A stretch of 48,759 bases of DNA, from the NCBI RefSeq assembly GCF_016598475.1, contig NZ_JAEMUX010000068.1:1-48759 (forward strand), given 5' to 3'. Positions 7,923 through 16,974 of this stretch are shown in pieces (position 1 is the first letter of the stretch; each line of letters starts with the position of its first letter). The translations under genes and the position numbers were made by a program. The stretch comes from Streptomyces adelaidensis. Lineage in GTDB: Bacteria > Actinomycetota > Actinomycetes > Streptomycetales > Streptomycetaceae. The notes beneath the pieces are model-generated. The model made no database searches. It was not told the DNA's origin and saw only the letters and a program-made list of their open reading frames with translations.

Positions 7923-8954
7923 CTAGGGGAGGGTAACGACCGTCGCGGCGTACACGAGACCCGCCCCGAAGCCGATGACGAGCGCGGTGTCGCCGCTCTT
8001 CGCCTCGCCGGTCGCCAGGAGCCGCTCCATCGCGAGCGGGATCGAGGCGGCCGAGGTGTTGCCGGTGGTGCGCACATCACGGGCGACCGTGACATGCTCC
8101 GGCAGCTTGAGCGTCTTCACCATCGAGTCGATGATCCGCTCGTTGGCCTGGTGGGGAATGAAGACGTCCAGGTCGTCCGAGCTGATGCCGGCCGCGTCCA
8201 GCGCCTGCTGGGCGACCTTCGCCATCTCGAACACGGCCCAGCGGAACACCGCCTGGCCCTCCTGCGTGATCGCAGGGAACTTGACATTGCCCTCGCTGTC
8301 CAGCGGGAGCTTGTCGAGATCACCGATCCGGTACTCGTTCCACGGCACCGTCTGCCTGATGGTGTTCGACTTGTCGCCCTCGGAACCCCACACCGTGGGA
8401 CCGATGTGCGGCTCCTGGGCGGGACCCACGACGACCGCGCCGGCGCCGTCACCGAAGAGGAAGGCCGTGGCCCGGTCCTCCGGGTCGGTCAGGTCGGACA
8501 GCCGCTCGACGCCGATGACCAGGACGTACTCCGCGGAGCCCTCGACGACCATGCCCTTGGCGAGCGTGAGGCCGTAGCCGAAGCCCGCGCAGCCGGCCGA
8601 GATGTCGAACGCGGCGGCCTTGGCCGTACCGAGCTTGTCGGCGATCTCGGTGGCGACGGCCGGGGTCTGGCTGAAGTGCGAGACGGTCGAGACGACCACG
8701 GCGCCGATCTGCTCGGCGGAGATCCCGGCGTCGGCGATCGCCTTGCCGGACGCCTCGATCGACATGGCGGCGACGGTCTCCTCGTCGTTCGCCCAGTGCC
8801 GGGTCTCGATGCCGGAGCGCGAGCGGATCCACTCGTCGGACGAGTCGATCCTCTCCAGGATCACGTCGTTGGGCACCACCCGGACCGGGCGGTAGCCACC
8901 GACACCGAGGATACGTGCGTAGGGCGCACCCTTGCTCGGCCTGATCTTCGACAT
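7923..8954 (-). CDS. fabH: beta-ketoacyl-ACP synthase III
   Basis: The 343-aa enzyme starts fatty-acid synthesis by condensing an acyl-CoA primer with malonyl-ACP; in streptomycetes it uses branched primers as well as acetyl-CoA. The catalytic triad is Cys122 (ISAGCAGF), His268 (IPHQANERI) and Asn299 (TTGNTSAAS). The primer-pocket region near residues 85-100 (VVVSTVSHFSQTP) is intact. ATG 8954 has GGAG just upstream (GGAGCCATG). It starts 13 nt after the fabD stop, so the two are surely cotranscribed. Confidence 0.97.
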   Translation of the reverse strand: MSKIRPSKGAPYARILGVGGYRPVRVVPNDVILERIDSSDEWIRSRSGIETRHWANDEETVAAMSIEASGKAIADAGISAEQIGAVVVSTVSHFSQTPAVATEIADKLGTAKAAAFDISAGCAGFGYGLTLAKGMVVEGSAEYVLVIGVERLSDLTDPEDRATAFLFGDGAGAVVVGPAQEPHIGPTVWGSEGDKSNTIRQTVPWNEYRIGDLDKLPLDSEGNVKFPAITQEGQAVFRWAVFEMAKVAQQALDAAGISSDDLDVFIPHQANERIIDSMVKTLKLPEHVTVARDVRTTGNTSAASIPLAMERLLATGEAKSGDTALVIGFGAGLVYAATVVTLP

Positions 8955-8967
8955 GGCTCCAGGGCTC

Positions 8968-9882
8968 CTAGTTCAGGTGCTCGGCGATGAGCGCGCGAGC
9001 GGCGTCGAGGTCGGCGGGTGTCTTCAGCGCCACCGTCGGTACGCCCGGCAGCGCGCGCTTGGCGAGACCGGTGAGCGTGCCGCCGGGGCACACCTCGACG
9101 AGCGCGGTCACGCCCAGCTCCTTGAACGTCTCCATGCACAGGTCCCAGCGGACCGGATTGGCGACCTGACCGACCAGCCGGGAGAGCACCTCGGCGCCGG
9201 TGGCGACGGCCTGCCCGTCCTTGTTCGAGACATAGGTGACCTTGGGGTCCCCGGGCGACAGATCCTCGGCGGCCTTGGCGAGGGTGTCGACGGCGGGAGC
9301 CATGTGATGCGTGTGGAAGGCGCCGGCGACCTTCAGTGCCACGACCCGGCGGACGCCCTCGGGCTTGTCCGCGTCCAGCGCGGCCAGCTGCTCCAGGGTG
9401 CCGGCGGCGACGATCTGGCCCGCGCCGTTCACGTTGGCCGGGGTCAGCCCCAGCTTCTCCAGGTGCGGGATCGTCACTTCGGGGTCGCCGCCGAGCAGCG
9501 CGGACATGCCGGTCCCGGTGATCGCGGCGGCCTCGGCCATGGCCAGACCCCGCTTGCGTACCAGGGTCAGCGCGGCCGTGTCGTCGAGGACACCGGCGAA
9601 CACGGCGGCGGTGATCTCACCCACGCTGTGACCGGCGACGGCGCCGGGGGCAATGTCACCGAGTGCCGCGGCGGACAGCAGCCCGGACGCGACGAGGAGC
9701 GGCTGGGCCACGGCGGTGTCGCGGATCGCGTCGGCGTCGGCCTCGGTGCCGTAGTGGGCGAGGTCGACGCCGATGGCGTCCGACCACTGGCCGACACGGT
9801 CGGCGGCACCGGGGAGGTCGAGCCAGGGAGTCAGGAAGCCGGGCGTCTGGGCGCCCTGGCCGGGAGCGACGAGTACGAGCAC
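8968..9882 (-). CDS. fabD: malonyl-CoA:ACP malonyltransferase
   Basis: A 304-aa transacylase that loads malonyl groups on to ACP. The oxyanion GQGAQ motif is at residues 8-12, the nucleophile Ser86 is in GHSVGE, and the later AFHTHHM contains the catalytic His. I chose GTG 9882 (LVLVAPGQGAQTPGFL follows) because the family normally begins there; GTG 9888 is two codons upstream and equally possible by eye. It is the first gene of the operon. The 90-nt gap from fasR contains a 27-bp inverted repeat that is the likely FasR binding site. In Streptomyces the same enzyme can also supply polyketide synthases. Confidence 0.96.
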   Translation of the reverse strand: MLVLVAPGQGAQTPGFLTPWLDLPGAADRVGQWSDAIGVDLAHYGTEADADAIRDTAVAQPLLVASGLLSAAALGDIAPGAVAGHSVGEITAAVFAGVLDDTAALTLVRKRGLAMAEAAAITGTGMSALLGGDPEVTIPHLEKLGLTPANVNGAGQIVAAGTLEQLAALDADKPEGVRRVVALKVAGAFHTHHMAPAVDTLAKAAEDLSPGDPKVTYVSNKDGQAVATGAEVLSRLVGQVANPVRWDLCMETFKELGVTALVEVCPGGTLTGLAKRALPGVPTVALKTPADLDAARALIAEHLN

Positions 9883-9945
9883 TCTCACACTCTCTCTTGT
9901 GGACGGCTCAAGCCGCCCGTGGGGACAGGGACGAAGAACAGGTAG

Positions 9946-9972
9946 GGGTTTTGTAGCCCTTCGACAAAACCC
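9946..9972. promoter_or_regulatory. candidate FasR operator upstream of fabD
   Basis: GGGTTTTGT (9946-9954) and ACAAAACCC (9964-9972) are perfect 9-bp inverted arms separated by 9 nt. The site touches the fasR stop codon (9972-9974) and lies 64-90 bp upstream of the fabD start, where an activator would bind. FasR of S. coelicolor is known to activate fabDHPF from this intergenic region. Assigning this repeat as its site is inference. Confidence 0.7.
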
Positions 9973-11174
9973 TAGAGCTGAGGATCCCCATCCACCAGAC
10001 GCCCCAGGATCAGCGCGATCCGCAGGGTGAAGGCCGAGCGTACATCTGAGGGCGACCAGCCGGTGACGTCAGTCACACGTCGAAGCCGGTAGCGCACGGT
10101 GTTGGGATGGACGAACAGCATCCGGGCCGCGCCCTCGAGACTCGAGGCCTGTTCGAGATAGACGCTGAGGGTCTCCAGGAGCGCGGAGCCGGCCTCCTCC
10201 AGCGGTCTGTAGATCTCCTCCACCAGTTGCTCACGCGCACCGGGGTCGCCCGCGATCGCGCGCTCCGGAAGCAGATCGTCCGCCAGTACGGGCCGGGGCG
10301 CGTCCTGCCAGGCCGTACCGGCCTTGAGGCCCGCGGCCGCCGCCTGCGCGGACCGGGTCGCGGCCAGCAGGTCGGGCACGATCGGCCCGGCCACCACCGG
10401 ACCCGCCGCATACGGCCCGATCAGCGACTTCGCCACCCGCAACGGATCGTTGCTGCCACCTGCGATCACCACGAGCCGGTTGCCGAGCACCCCCGTGAGC
10501 ACCTGCAGTTTGGCGTGCCGGGCCGCGCGCCGGATGGCCTCCACGGTCAGCTCGCTGTCGCCGTCCGGGGCGGTGCCGAGGACCACACAGACATGCTCGG
10601 GGGAGTTCCAGCCGAGGGCGGCGGCACGGGACACGGCACCCTCGTCGGCCTCGCCGGACAGCACGGCGTTGACGACCAGCGACTCAAGACGCGCGTCCCA
10701 GGCACCCCGTGCCTCGGCGGCCTGCGCGTACACCTGGGCGGTGGCGAAGGCGATCTCCCGGGCGTACACGAGCAGCGCCTCACGCAGCACACTCTCGTCA
10801 CCCGGGGCGGCCACCTCGTCGATGGCGGACTCCATGACCTCGATGGTGGTCCGCACCATCTCGACGGTCTGCCGGAGCGTGATCGCCCGGGTCAGTTCAC
10901 GCGGCGCGGTCCCGAACACATCCGTCGAGATGGCCTGCGGGGCGTCCGGATGCCGGAACCACTCCGTGAACGCGGCGATACCGGCCTGGGCGACCAGCCC
11001 GATCCACGACCGGTTCTCCGGCGGCATCGCCCGGTACCAGGACAGCGTCTCGTCCATCCGCGCGATGGCCTGCGCGGCGAGGCTTCCGGACGACTTCTCC
11101 AGCCGCTTCAATGTCGCGGCGTGCGCGTGGACGTACGGTGCGGGTTCGGGTTTGCTGGTTTCGGGTTCGGGCAC
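9972..11174 (-). CDS. fasR: fatty-acid synthesis transcriptional activator (PucR/CdaR-type)
   Basis: A 400-aa protein with a central GGDEF-like/CdaR-type region (about 150-290) and a C-terminal PucR helix-turn-helix, seen as the block LETLSVYLEQASSLEGAARMLFVHPNTVRYRLRRV at about 335-370. FasR in S. coelicolor occupies the same position before fabD and activates the fabDHPF operon in response to acyl-CoA status. The protein reads through without interruption from GTG 11174; an AAGG about 12 nt upstream is only a weak ribosome-binding site. The 90-nt gap to fabD contains the inverted repeat described separately. The name rests on position and domain type. Confidence 0.9.
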   Translation of the reverse strand: MPEPETSKPEPAPYVHAHAATLKRLEKSSGSLAAQAIARMDETLSWYRAMPPENRSWIGLVAQAGIAAFTEWFRHPDAPQAISTDVFGTAPRELTRAITLRQTVEMVRTTIEVMESAIDEVAAPGDESVLREALLVYAREIAFATAQVYAQAAEARGAWDARLESLVVNAVLSGEADEGAVSRAAALGWNSPEHVCVVLGTAPDGDSELTVEAIRRAARHAKLQVLTGVLGNRLVVIAGGSNDPLRVAKSLIGPYAAGPVVAGPIVPDLLAATRSAQAAAAGLKAGTAWQDAPRPVLADDLLPERAIAGDPGAREQLVEEIYRPLEEAGSALLETLSVYLEQASSLEGAARMLFVHPNTVRYRLRRVTDVTGWSPSDVRSAFTLRIALILGRLVDGDPQL

Positions 11175-11237
11175 GGGACAAGACTGCCTTATCGCTGCGC
11201 CGGCTTGCGCCGTGGGGCGTGGCCGGGTGTGTGGCTG

Positions 11238-11310
11238 CTGGGGGCTGCCGCCCCCAGACCCCCGCTTTCGGCCTGGACGGCCTCGTCCTCAAACGCCGGA
11301 CGGGCTGAAT
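11238..11310 (+). repeat. dispersed Streptomyces-type intergenic repeat with hairpin
   Basis: CTGGGGGC-TGCC-GCCCCCAG (11238-11257) is a perfect 8-bp hairpin followed by a stretch ending CCTCAAACGCCGGACGGGCT. From memory, such hairpin plus AAACGCCGG segments recur in Streptomyces intergenic DNA. Here it separates the divergent fasR and pirin genes. Confidence 0.6.
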
Positions 11311-11360
11311 GGTGCCGGCCCGTGCTGGCTTGGGGCGGGCGGGGATACCGTGAAGCCGTG

Positions 11361-12020
11361 ATGGACGTACGGCGGGCCGGCGCGCGCTACCCCGGAGGCG
11401 ACCCCGAGGCAGGCATCGCCTCCCGGCACGCCTTCTCCTTCGGTCCGCACTTCGACCCGGACAACCTGCGTTTCGGCGCGCTGATCGCCTGCAACGAGGA
11501 GCGCCTCGTGCCCGGCGCCGGCTTCGACGAGCATCCGCACAGCCACACCGAGATCGTCACCTGGGTCGTCGAGGGCGAGCTGACCCACCGGGACACCGCG
11601 GGCCACGAGACGGTAGTCCGCCCCGGCGACGTCCAGCGGCTCAGCTCGGCGGGCGGGGTACGGCACGTGGAGCGCAACGACGGCGACGTCCCCCTGACCT
11701 TCGTGCAGATGTGGCTGGCCCCGTCGGCCCCGGGCGGCGACCCGGCGTACGAGATCGTCCACGGCATCGCCGACTCCACCCCGTACGCCGTCCCCGAGGC
11801 GGGCGCGATGCTGCACGTACGGCGGCTGGGTACGGCGGGGGAGCGGACCGCCGTTCCGGACGCGCCGCGCGCGTATCTGCATGTCGTACGCGGCGCGGTG
11901 CGGGTCGGGCCCGATGAGCTGGGGCCCGGGGACTCGGTGCGGGCCGAGGGGGAGAAGGGGCTGGAGCTGGTCGGGGTGGCCGGGCCGGCCGAGGTGCTGA
12001 TCTGGGAGTTGGCGAAGTGA
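11361..12020 (+). CDS. pirin family protein
   Basis: A 219-aa bicupin. The N-terminal pirin cupin has the metal-binding motif HPHSHTEIVTWVVEG (His58 and His60 with a following Glu), then GELTHRDTAGH and RPGDVQRLSSAGGVRHVE. The second cupin is degenerate. Bacterial pirins act as quercetinase-like dioxygenases or as redox or metabolic regulators, and one is reported to bind the pyruvate dehydrogenase E1 subunit; the role here is unknown. ATG 11361 and GTG 11358 are both possible. There is no ribosome-binding site, but TACCGT lies at 11346-11351, so the transcript may be leaderless. It ends 7 bp from the convergent kinase gene. Confidence 0.88.
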   Translation: MDVRRAGARYPGGDPEAGIASRHAFSFGPHFDPDNLRFGALIACNEERLVPGAGFDEHPHSHTEIVTWVVEGELTHRDTAGHETVVRPGDVQRLSSAGGVRHVERNDGDVPLTFVQMWLAPSAPGGDPAYEIVHGIADSTPYAVPEAGAMLHVRRLGTAGERTAVPDAPRAYLHVVRGAVRVGPDELGPGDSVRAEGEKGLELVGVAGPAEVLIWELAK

Positions 12021-12027
12021 CGGCCCG

Positions 12028-13875
12028 TCAGCCCGTGACCGGTTCCTCGGCGTTGCGCCACACCGTGATGTCCACGGAGATGTAGTCGCTGGGGTCGCCG
12101 CTCGGCGCCGAGCCCTGGAAGGTGACCAGGCCGATGTGCCCGGAGTTGGTGCGCACACACAGCTGGGAGCCCTTGGAGAGCTGGCCGAGCTTGACGTTCT
12201 CCGTGTACCGGGTCTCGCTCCGGCACATCTCCAGTGAACCGTTCTGGGAGTTGTTCAGCAGGACGACCTTGTCGCTGCTGCTGCCCACGGCCTTGTCCTC
12301 GAACAGGTCCACCGTGTAGTAGAGGTCCGCGTCGTCGACGTACGCGGCGCCGATGGAGTCGTAGGCCGGCTTCGGCGGCGAGTCCGCGAAGCCCACGTAG
12401 TACCCGTCCGGGATGTTGACGCCCTTGAACGTGACCGGCTTGGGGTCGGACTTCGGCTTGGCGTCGGCGGAACTGTCGCCCGAACCGCTCGACGAACCAC
12501 CGGTCGAACCGCTGGACGAACCACTGGACGAGCTGCTCGACGATCCCGTCATGTCCTTCAGGAACGACGCGCAACTGCCCAGCAGCCCCAGGCCGAACAC
12601 CACGATGACGCCGATCCCGATCCACTTGCCGGCCTTGCTCGTGGGCGGCGGAACGGGGAGCGGGCGCGGGTGGGGCTGCGGATGCGGCTGCTGGTGCCAG
12701 GTATGCGGCTGCGGGTAGGGGGCCTGGTACCCGGGCGGCACGGTGTGCGGCCCCGGCTGCGGCATCAGCTGCGGGTGGTACGGCGTCGACGGCGGGCCCG
12801 GCGGGGGCGGGGTCGCCGGCCCGGAGTGCATCGTCGGCGCCGCGTGCATCGTCTGCGCGCCGTGGTCCACCGACGGCGAACCCAGCTGGGTCACCGGGGC
12901 GGTGGGCGGCGGGGACAGCGTCGCGGAGGTCGGGGCCTCGGGTGCCTTGTCCCGCTCGGCCAGCAGCTCCGCCGACGCCGAGAGGCGCCGTGTGATGTCG
13001 GCGCCGATCGCGTCCGGCAGCCAGGACCCCGACTGGATCAGCGGGGTGGGCGACGCGGCCTGGCACAGCTCGATGACCTCCGTGGGCGAGGGCCGGTCGG
13101 CGGGGTCCTTGGCCAGGCAGCGCGCGATGAAGCCGAGTTCGTCCGGGAGACCGGAGAGGTCCGGCTCCTCGTGGACGATCCGGTACAGCACGGCGTGCGA
13201 GGGCCCGTCCCCGTACGCGCCGGTGCCGCGCCCCGCGTACGCCGCCACCTGGCCCAGCGCGAACATGTCCGACGCGGGCGTGACGGCCTTGCCGGCCGCC
13301 TGCTCCGGCGACATGAACGCCGGGGTGCCGATGGAGACGCCGGTGCCGGTCAGGGCGGTGGCGTCGGCGGCGCGGGCGATGCCGAAGTCGATGACGCGGG
13401 GGCCGTCGGCGGCGAGCAGGACGTTGGCGGGCTTCAGGTCGCGGTGGACGATGCCCGCCGCGTGGATGACCTTCAGCGCCTCCGCCACCCCGGCGAGCAG
13501 CAGCAGGACCGAGGAGACCGGCAGCGCGCCGTGCCGGGAGACCGCCGCGTGCAGCGACGGGCCCGGTACGTAGGCGGTGGCCAGCCACGGCTGGGTGCCG
13601 TCGGTGTCGTGGTCGAGGACGGGAGCGGTGTAGAGGCCCTGCACGCGCTGGGCGGCCTTGACCTCCTGCTTGAACCTGCGGCGGAAGTCCGGGTCCTCGC
13701 TCAGCTCCGGCCGGATCGTCTTCAGCGCGATCGGATGCCCGCCCGGCGTGTACGACAGGTACACCGTGCCCATGCCGCCCGAGCCGAGCCGGGCCGCGAG
13801 CCGGTAGCTCGCCACGGTCGCCGGGTCACCGGCCTCCAACGGCCGGAACTCCCCGCCCGCTTGAACCTCGCCCAT
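12028..13875 (-). CDS. membrane-anchored serine/threonine protein kinase (PknB type)
   Basis: The 615-aa protein has a cytoplasmic Hanks-type kinase domain (about 24-270) with the glycine loop GSGGMGTVYL (31-40), ATP-binding Lys52, HRDLKPAN with catalytic Asp146, DFG at 163-165, and GTPAFMSPEQ. A long Pro/His/Gln-rich linker (about 310-415) precedes one transmembrane helix (about 418-438). The outside part has a Ser/Gly-rich spacer (about 444-470) and then a roughly 135-residue domain I cannot name (FKGVNIPDGYYVGFADSPPK onward). No PASTA repeats are present. ATG 13875 has GGGGAG immediately upstream. The target and ligand are unknown. Confidence 0.93.
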   Translation of the reverse strand: MGEVQAGGEFRPLEAGDPATVASYRLAARLGSGGMGTVYLSYTPGGHPIALKTIRPELSEDPDFRRRFKQEVKAAQRVQGLYTAPVLDHDTDGTQPWLATAYVPGPSLHAAVSRHGALPVSSVLLLLAGVAEALKVIHAAGIVHRDLKPANVLLAADGPRVIDFGIARAADATALTGTGVSIGTPAFMSPEQAAGKAVTPASDMFALGQVAAYAGRGTGAYGDGPSHAVLYRIVHEEPDLSGLPDELGFIARCLAKDPADRPSPTEVIELCQAASPTPLIQSGSWLPDAIGADITRRLSASAELLAERDKAPEAPTSATLSPPPTAPVTQLGSPSVDHGAQTMHAAPTMHSGPATPPPPGPPSTPYHPQLMPQPGPHTVPPGYQAPYPQPHTWHQQPHPQPHPRPLPVPPPTSKAGKWIGIGVIVVFGLGLLGSCASFLKDMTGSSSSSSSGSSSGSTGGSSSGSGDSSADAKPKSDPKPVTFKGVNIPDGYYVGFADSPPKPAYDSIGAAYVDDADLYYTVDLFEDKAVGSSSDKVVLLNNSQNGSLEMCRSETRYTENVKLGQLSKGSQLCVRTNSGHIGLVTFQGSAPSGDPSDYISVDITVWRNAEEPVTG

Positions 13876-13998
13876 GTTCTCCCCCGAAAGCTGTGCGGCT
13901 GATGTGCACGGGGGAGGCTAGCCGACGGATCGGTACCTGCGGCGGCTCGGGCCCGGCACCCGCGCCTTCCGTCGAAGAGTTGTCGCTTCCTTCACGAA

Positions 13999-14235
13999 TC
14001 AGACACCATTCCCGACCTCCGCGAGCACGGCGTCGGTGAACGGCGTCCACGCCTCGACCGCCCACGGCCCGAACGCCCGGTCCGTCAGCGCCACACAGGC
14101 CACCCCGGCGACGGGATCGATCCACAGGAACGTCCCCGACTGCCCGAAGTGCCGAGGGCTGCCCGGCAGCACACCCTTCGTGCCTGAACACTGCGCGGTC
14201 ATCGCTTCTGCGGCCGTACGCGGGGGTACGAACAC
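13999..14235 (-). pseudogene. truncated 3' fragment of a serine hydrolase (beta-lactamase family) gene
   Basis: A 78-codon remnant that aligns with about residues 174-273 of the intact serine hydrolase at 25184-26011. It retains GTKGVLPG, HFGQSGTFLWIDP and VACVALTDRAFGPWAVEAW, but lacks an internal stretch of 31 codons and everything upstream, including the SxxK and YxN active-site motifs. By eye the blocks 14025-14153 and 25204-25332 are the same length with about 8 differences. It cannot be an active enzyme. It marks the left edge of the inserted defence island and suggests that the intact gene once adjoined the kinase gene. Confidence 0.82.
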
Positions 14236-14350
14236 CCGCCGAGCTGCTGTTTTGGAAGGCGACGGTCAGGTGAACGGACACGGCGGTCGGGCCACAGGGG
14301 CAGCCTGATCGGTTGGGGCGATTCGGCTCTTCGGGCCCCGTTGTCAGATG

Positions 14351-14373
14351 CATGAAGTACACCTGTCTTCATG
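14351..14373 (+). promoter_or_regulatory. inverted repeat over the hsdR start codon
   Basis: CATGAAG (14351-14357) and CTTCATG (14367-14373) are perfect arms with a 9-nt spacer, and the right arm includes the hsdR ATG. No Shine-Dalgarno sequence is present. The site could be an operator controlling entry into hsdR, or an mRNA hairpin hiding the start codon. Confidence 0.45.
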
Positions 14374-16872
14374 GGGATCGACGCATACAAGTTGAACGAG
14401 GACCAGACGTGCAAGCGGTTCGTCCTGCCTGCTCTGCGGGCAGCAGGGTGGAGTGAGAAGCAGATCCGTCCGCAGTACCGAATCAACGACGGCCGGTTGG
14501 TGCCGACGCGTAGGCGCCACAAGCGGGGGGCGGCGCTGGCCGCTGACTATGTGCTCGAGTACATCCCCGATGTGCCGATCGCTGTGGTGGAGGCCAAGCG
14601 CTACCGGCTGAGCGAGGAGAACGGGGTGGAACAGGCACGCCGTTATGCGCGCAAGTTGGGCCTGTCCTTCGCGTACGCCACCAACGGCCGCGCCATCGTG
14701 GAGATCGACTTCAGCGGAGACAAGCCGGTTATCCGGGCTGTCGACCGCTTTCCTTCACCTGCGGACCTGTGGGCACGCTTCCTGCGCGACCAGGGGGTCC
14801 GTGGCACCGAGGCGGGCGAGGAGCTGATGTCGGCGCCGTACGACTACACCCTCCGGAACACGGACAACTCGGTCAAGCGCCCGCGCTACTACCAGCGGGT
14901 CGCCATCACCCGGGCACTCGCGGCGCTTGCCCGTGACGAGCGCCGCATCCTGCTCGTACTGGCCACCGGTACGGGCAAGACGATGCTCGCCCTCCAACTG
15001 GTTGCCCGCCTCTGCAAGGCTCCGGGGGCGTTCGGAGGGCGCAAGCCCCGGGTGCTCTACCTGGCGGACCGCAACATGCTGGTCGACGATCCCAAGGACC
15101 GCTACTTCCTGCCGGTCTTCGGCGAGGACGACGTCCACAAGATCGGCGGCGGCGAGGCCAAACGCGGGCGGAAGATCTACTTCGCGCTCTATCAGTCCCT
15201 GGAACAAGGGGAGACGCAGGCAGAACTGTTCCGGGAGTACTCGCCGGACTACTTCGACCTCGTCATCGTCGACGAGTGTCACCGGGGCAGCGCGAGCAGC
15301 GACTCGCGGTGGCGCAAGGTGCTGGAGTACTTCGAGCCCGCCGTGCAGATCGGGCTGACCGCCACGCCGATCAGGGACAGCGGCAAGAAGACCGACACCT
15401 TCGACTACTTCGGCAACCCCGTCTACACGTACTCGCTCCGAGATGGCATCGAGGACGGTTTCCTCTCGCCCTACCGGGTGCGCAGGGTCCGGCTGAACGT
15501 GGATGTGGAGGGCTACCGGCCCGAGCCCGGCAAGAAGGACATCTACGACCGGGTGATTCCCGACGATCTCTATGGGCCCAAGGAGTTCGAGCGGGTCATG
15601 GTGATCCTGGAACGGACCGAGACAGCGGCGCACTATCTCATTGACTACCTCCGCAAGAACGCCGAGGACGGGCGGTTGGGCAAGACGCTCGTCTTCTGTG
15701 AGAACAACGAACACGCCGCCCGGATGCGCACCGCGTTGCACAACATCGCCTCCGAGGAGGTCGCCGCTCTGCCGGACTTCGTCAAGCGGATCACCAGCGC
15801 TGACGTGTCCGATGCGGGAGAGTCCCTGGAGGAGTTCCGTAAGGCGGACTCCAGCCAGCCCGTCATCGCTGTGACGTCCAAGTTGCTGTCCACGGGTGTG
15901 GATCTGCCTGCGGTGCGGAACGTCGTGCTGTTCCGGCGGATGGCCTCCATGCCCGAGTTCAAGCAGGTCATCGGGCGCGGCACCCGGCTGTGCCCGGAGA
16001 TCGGCAAGGAGTCTTTCGACATCATCGACTTCGTGGAGGCGACCCTCCTCTTCGAGGACAAGGCATTCGACGGACCGCCGCTGAAGCTGCTCCAGGAGAC
16101 GGCTGACGAACAGGGTGATCTGGTGGACGTCGAGGACATCACTCCGCCGGCCGAGGAAGAGGGGGATGGCGACGGGGAGTCGGTCGCCGAGCCGCAGGCG
16201 GAGTACGAGCAGCAGGACGGCGGCTCATTCGATCTGGGCGGGGACGACGGCGACACGGTCACCGACCAGGACGAGGTAGATCGCATCCAGGCGCGAGGCA
16301 AGCGCTACCGCGTACGGGGTGTCGACGTCTACAAGTTGGGCGAGCGGCGCTATCAGCTCGCTGACGACGGCGTCACCATGCGGCTGGTGAGCGTCGAGCA
16401 GTGGGTGCACAACCAGGTGCTCGAACTCGACCTGGATCCGGCACAGTTGCGCACACGGTGGGCGCGGGCCAAGAGCCGTGCCGTCCTGATGGAGGCCCTC
16501 CGGGAGGCCGACATCGACGTGGAGGAACTGCCCGAGGAGCTGGGCAAGCCCGACGTGGACCCGGTGGACCTGCTGGTCAGTGCGGCCTGGGAGGGGCTCG
16601 CCGTGGTGAGCCGGGACGAGCGGCTGACCTGGTTCCGCCGGGAGCACGGAGAATTCATGGACTCCTTCGGCGAGAAGGCGCGTGAGGTGCTGGAGGCGAT
16701 GCTGGTGAAGTTCGCCGAGGCGGGCTCGCCCCAGCTGAAAGTGGACACGCTGAAGGTTCCGCCCTTCGACTCGATGGGCCGTGTGGTTGACCTGACCCAG
16801 CGGTTCGGTGGTCCCCGCGAGGCGCACGAGGCCATAGACCAGCTGGCCGCCCGGCTTCTGTCGGTTGCATAG
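14371..16872 (+). CDS. hsdR: type I restriction enzyme R subunit (HsdR)
   Basis: An 833-aa ATP-dependent translocase-nuclease, similar in length to the shorter (EcoEI-like) HsdR type. The N-terminal nuclease core has Asp59 and the ExK motif VVEAK (Glu74, Lys76). The superfamily 2 helicase follows: Walker A ATGTGKT (198-204), DECH (301-304), TATP motif III, and QVIGRGTR motif VI. An acidic linker with an EEEGDGDGE stretch leads to a C-terminal helical domain that should contact the methylase. With HsdM and HsdS it would cleave unmodified DNA after translocation. The start is ATG 14371 with no ribosome-binding site and an inverted repeat over it. hsdR lies about 100 nt upstream of abiEi. Confidence 0.95.
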   Translation: MGIDAYKLNEDQTCKRFVLPALRAAGWSEKQIRPQYRINDGRLVPTRRRHKRGAALAADYVLEYIPDVPIAVVEAKRYRLSEENGVEQARRYARKLGLSFAYATNGRAIVEIDFSGDKPVIRAVDRFPSPADLWARFLRDQGVRGTEAGEELMSAPYDYTLRNTDNSVKRPRYYQRVAITRALAALARDERRILLVLATGTGKTMLALQLVARLCKAPGAFGGRKPRVLYLADRNMLVDDPKDRYFLPVFGEDDVHKIGGGEAKRGRKIYFALYQSLEQGETQAELFREYSPDYFDLVIVDECHRGSASSDSRWRKVLEYFEPAVQIGLTATPIRDSGKKTDTFDYFGNPVYTYSLRDGIEDGFLSPYRVRRVRLNVDVEGYRPEPGKKDIYDRVIPDDLYGPKEFERVMVILERTETAAHYLIDYLRKNAEDGRLGKTLVFCENNEHAARMRTALHNIASEEVAALPDFVKRITSADVSDAGESLEEFRKADSSQPVIAVTSKLLSTGVDLPAVRNVVLFRRMASMPEFKQVIGRGTRLCPEIGKESFDIIDFVEATLLFEDKAFDGPPLKLLQETADEQGDLVDVEDITPPAEEEGDGDGESVAEPQAEYEQQDGGSFDLGGDDGDTVTDQDEVDRIQARGKRYRVRGVDVYKLGERRYQLADDGVTMRLVSVEQWVHNQVLELDLDPAQLRTRWARAKSRAVLMEALREADIDVEELPEELGKPDVDPVDLLVSAAWEGLAVVSRDERLTWFRREHGEFMDSFGEKAREVLEAMLVKFAEAGSPQLKVDTLKVPPFDSMGRVVDLTQRFGGPREAHEAIDQLAARLLSVA

Positions 16873-16899
16873 GCGATACGATCCGAAAACGACAAGATG

Positions 16900-16968
16900 A
16901 CTTTAGTTTCGTGCGGGCATTTCCTCGTGGAACTAAAGTTGTCTTTGAGTTTCCCGGTCCGCTATGGT
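16900..16968 (+). promoter_or_regulatory. abiEi promoter with candidate AbiEi operator
   Basis: Perfect arms ACTTTAGTT (16900-16908) and AACTAAAGT (16931-16939) have centres 31 bp apart, about three helical turns. They are followed by a possible -35 TTGTCT (16939-16944), an 18-bp spacer and -10 TATGGT (16963-16968), which ends 6 nt before GTG 16975. AbiEi antitoxins of other bacteria repress their own promoters by binding inverted repeats. This arrangement fits, and it would place abiEi, abiEii, hsdM and hsdS under AbiEi control. Confidence 0.6.
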
Positions 16969-16974
16969 GATGTC

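Noticed and set aside
16897..16974. Upstream ATG 16897 as the abiEi start
   Set aside because: It would add 26 residues translated from the inverted repeat and promoter. The GTG at 16975 follows a -10 box at leaderless spacing and starts at the family's usual N-terminus.
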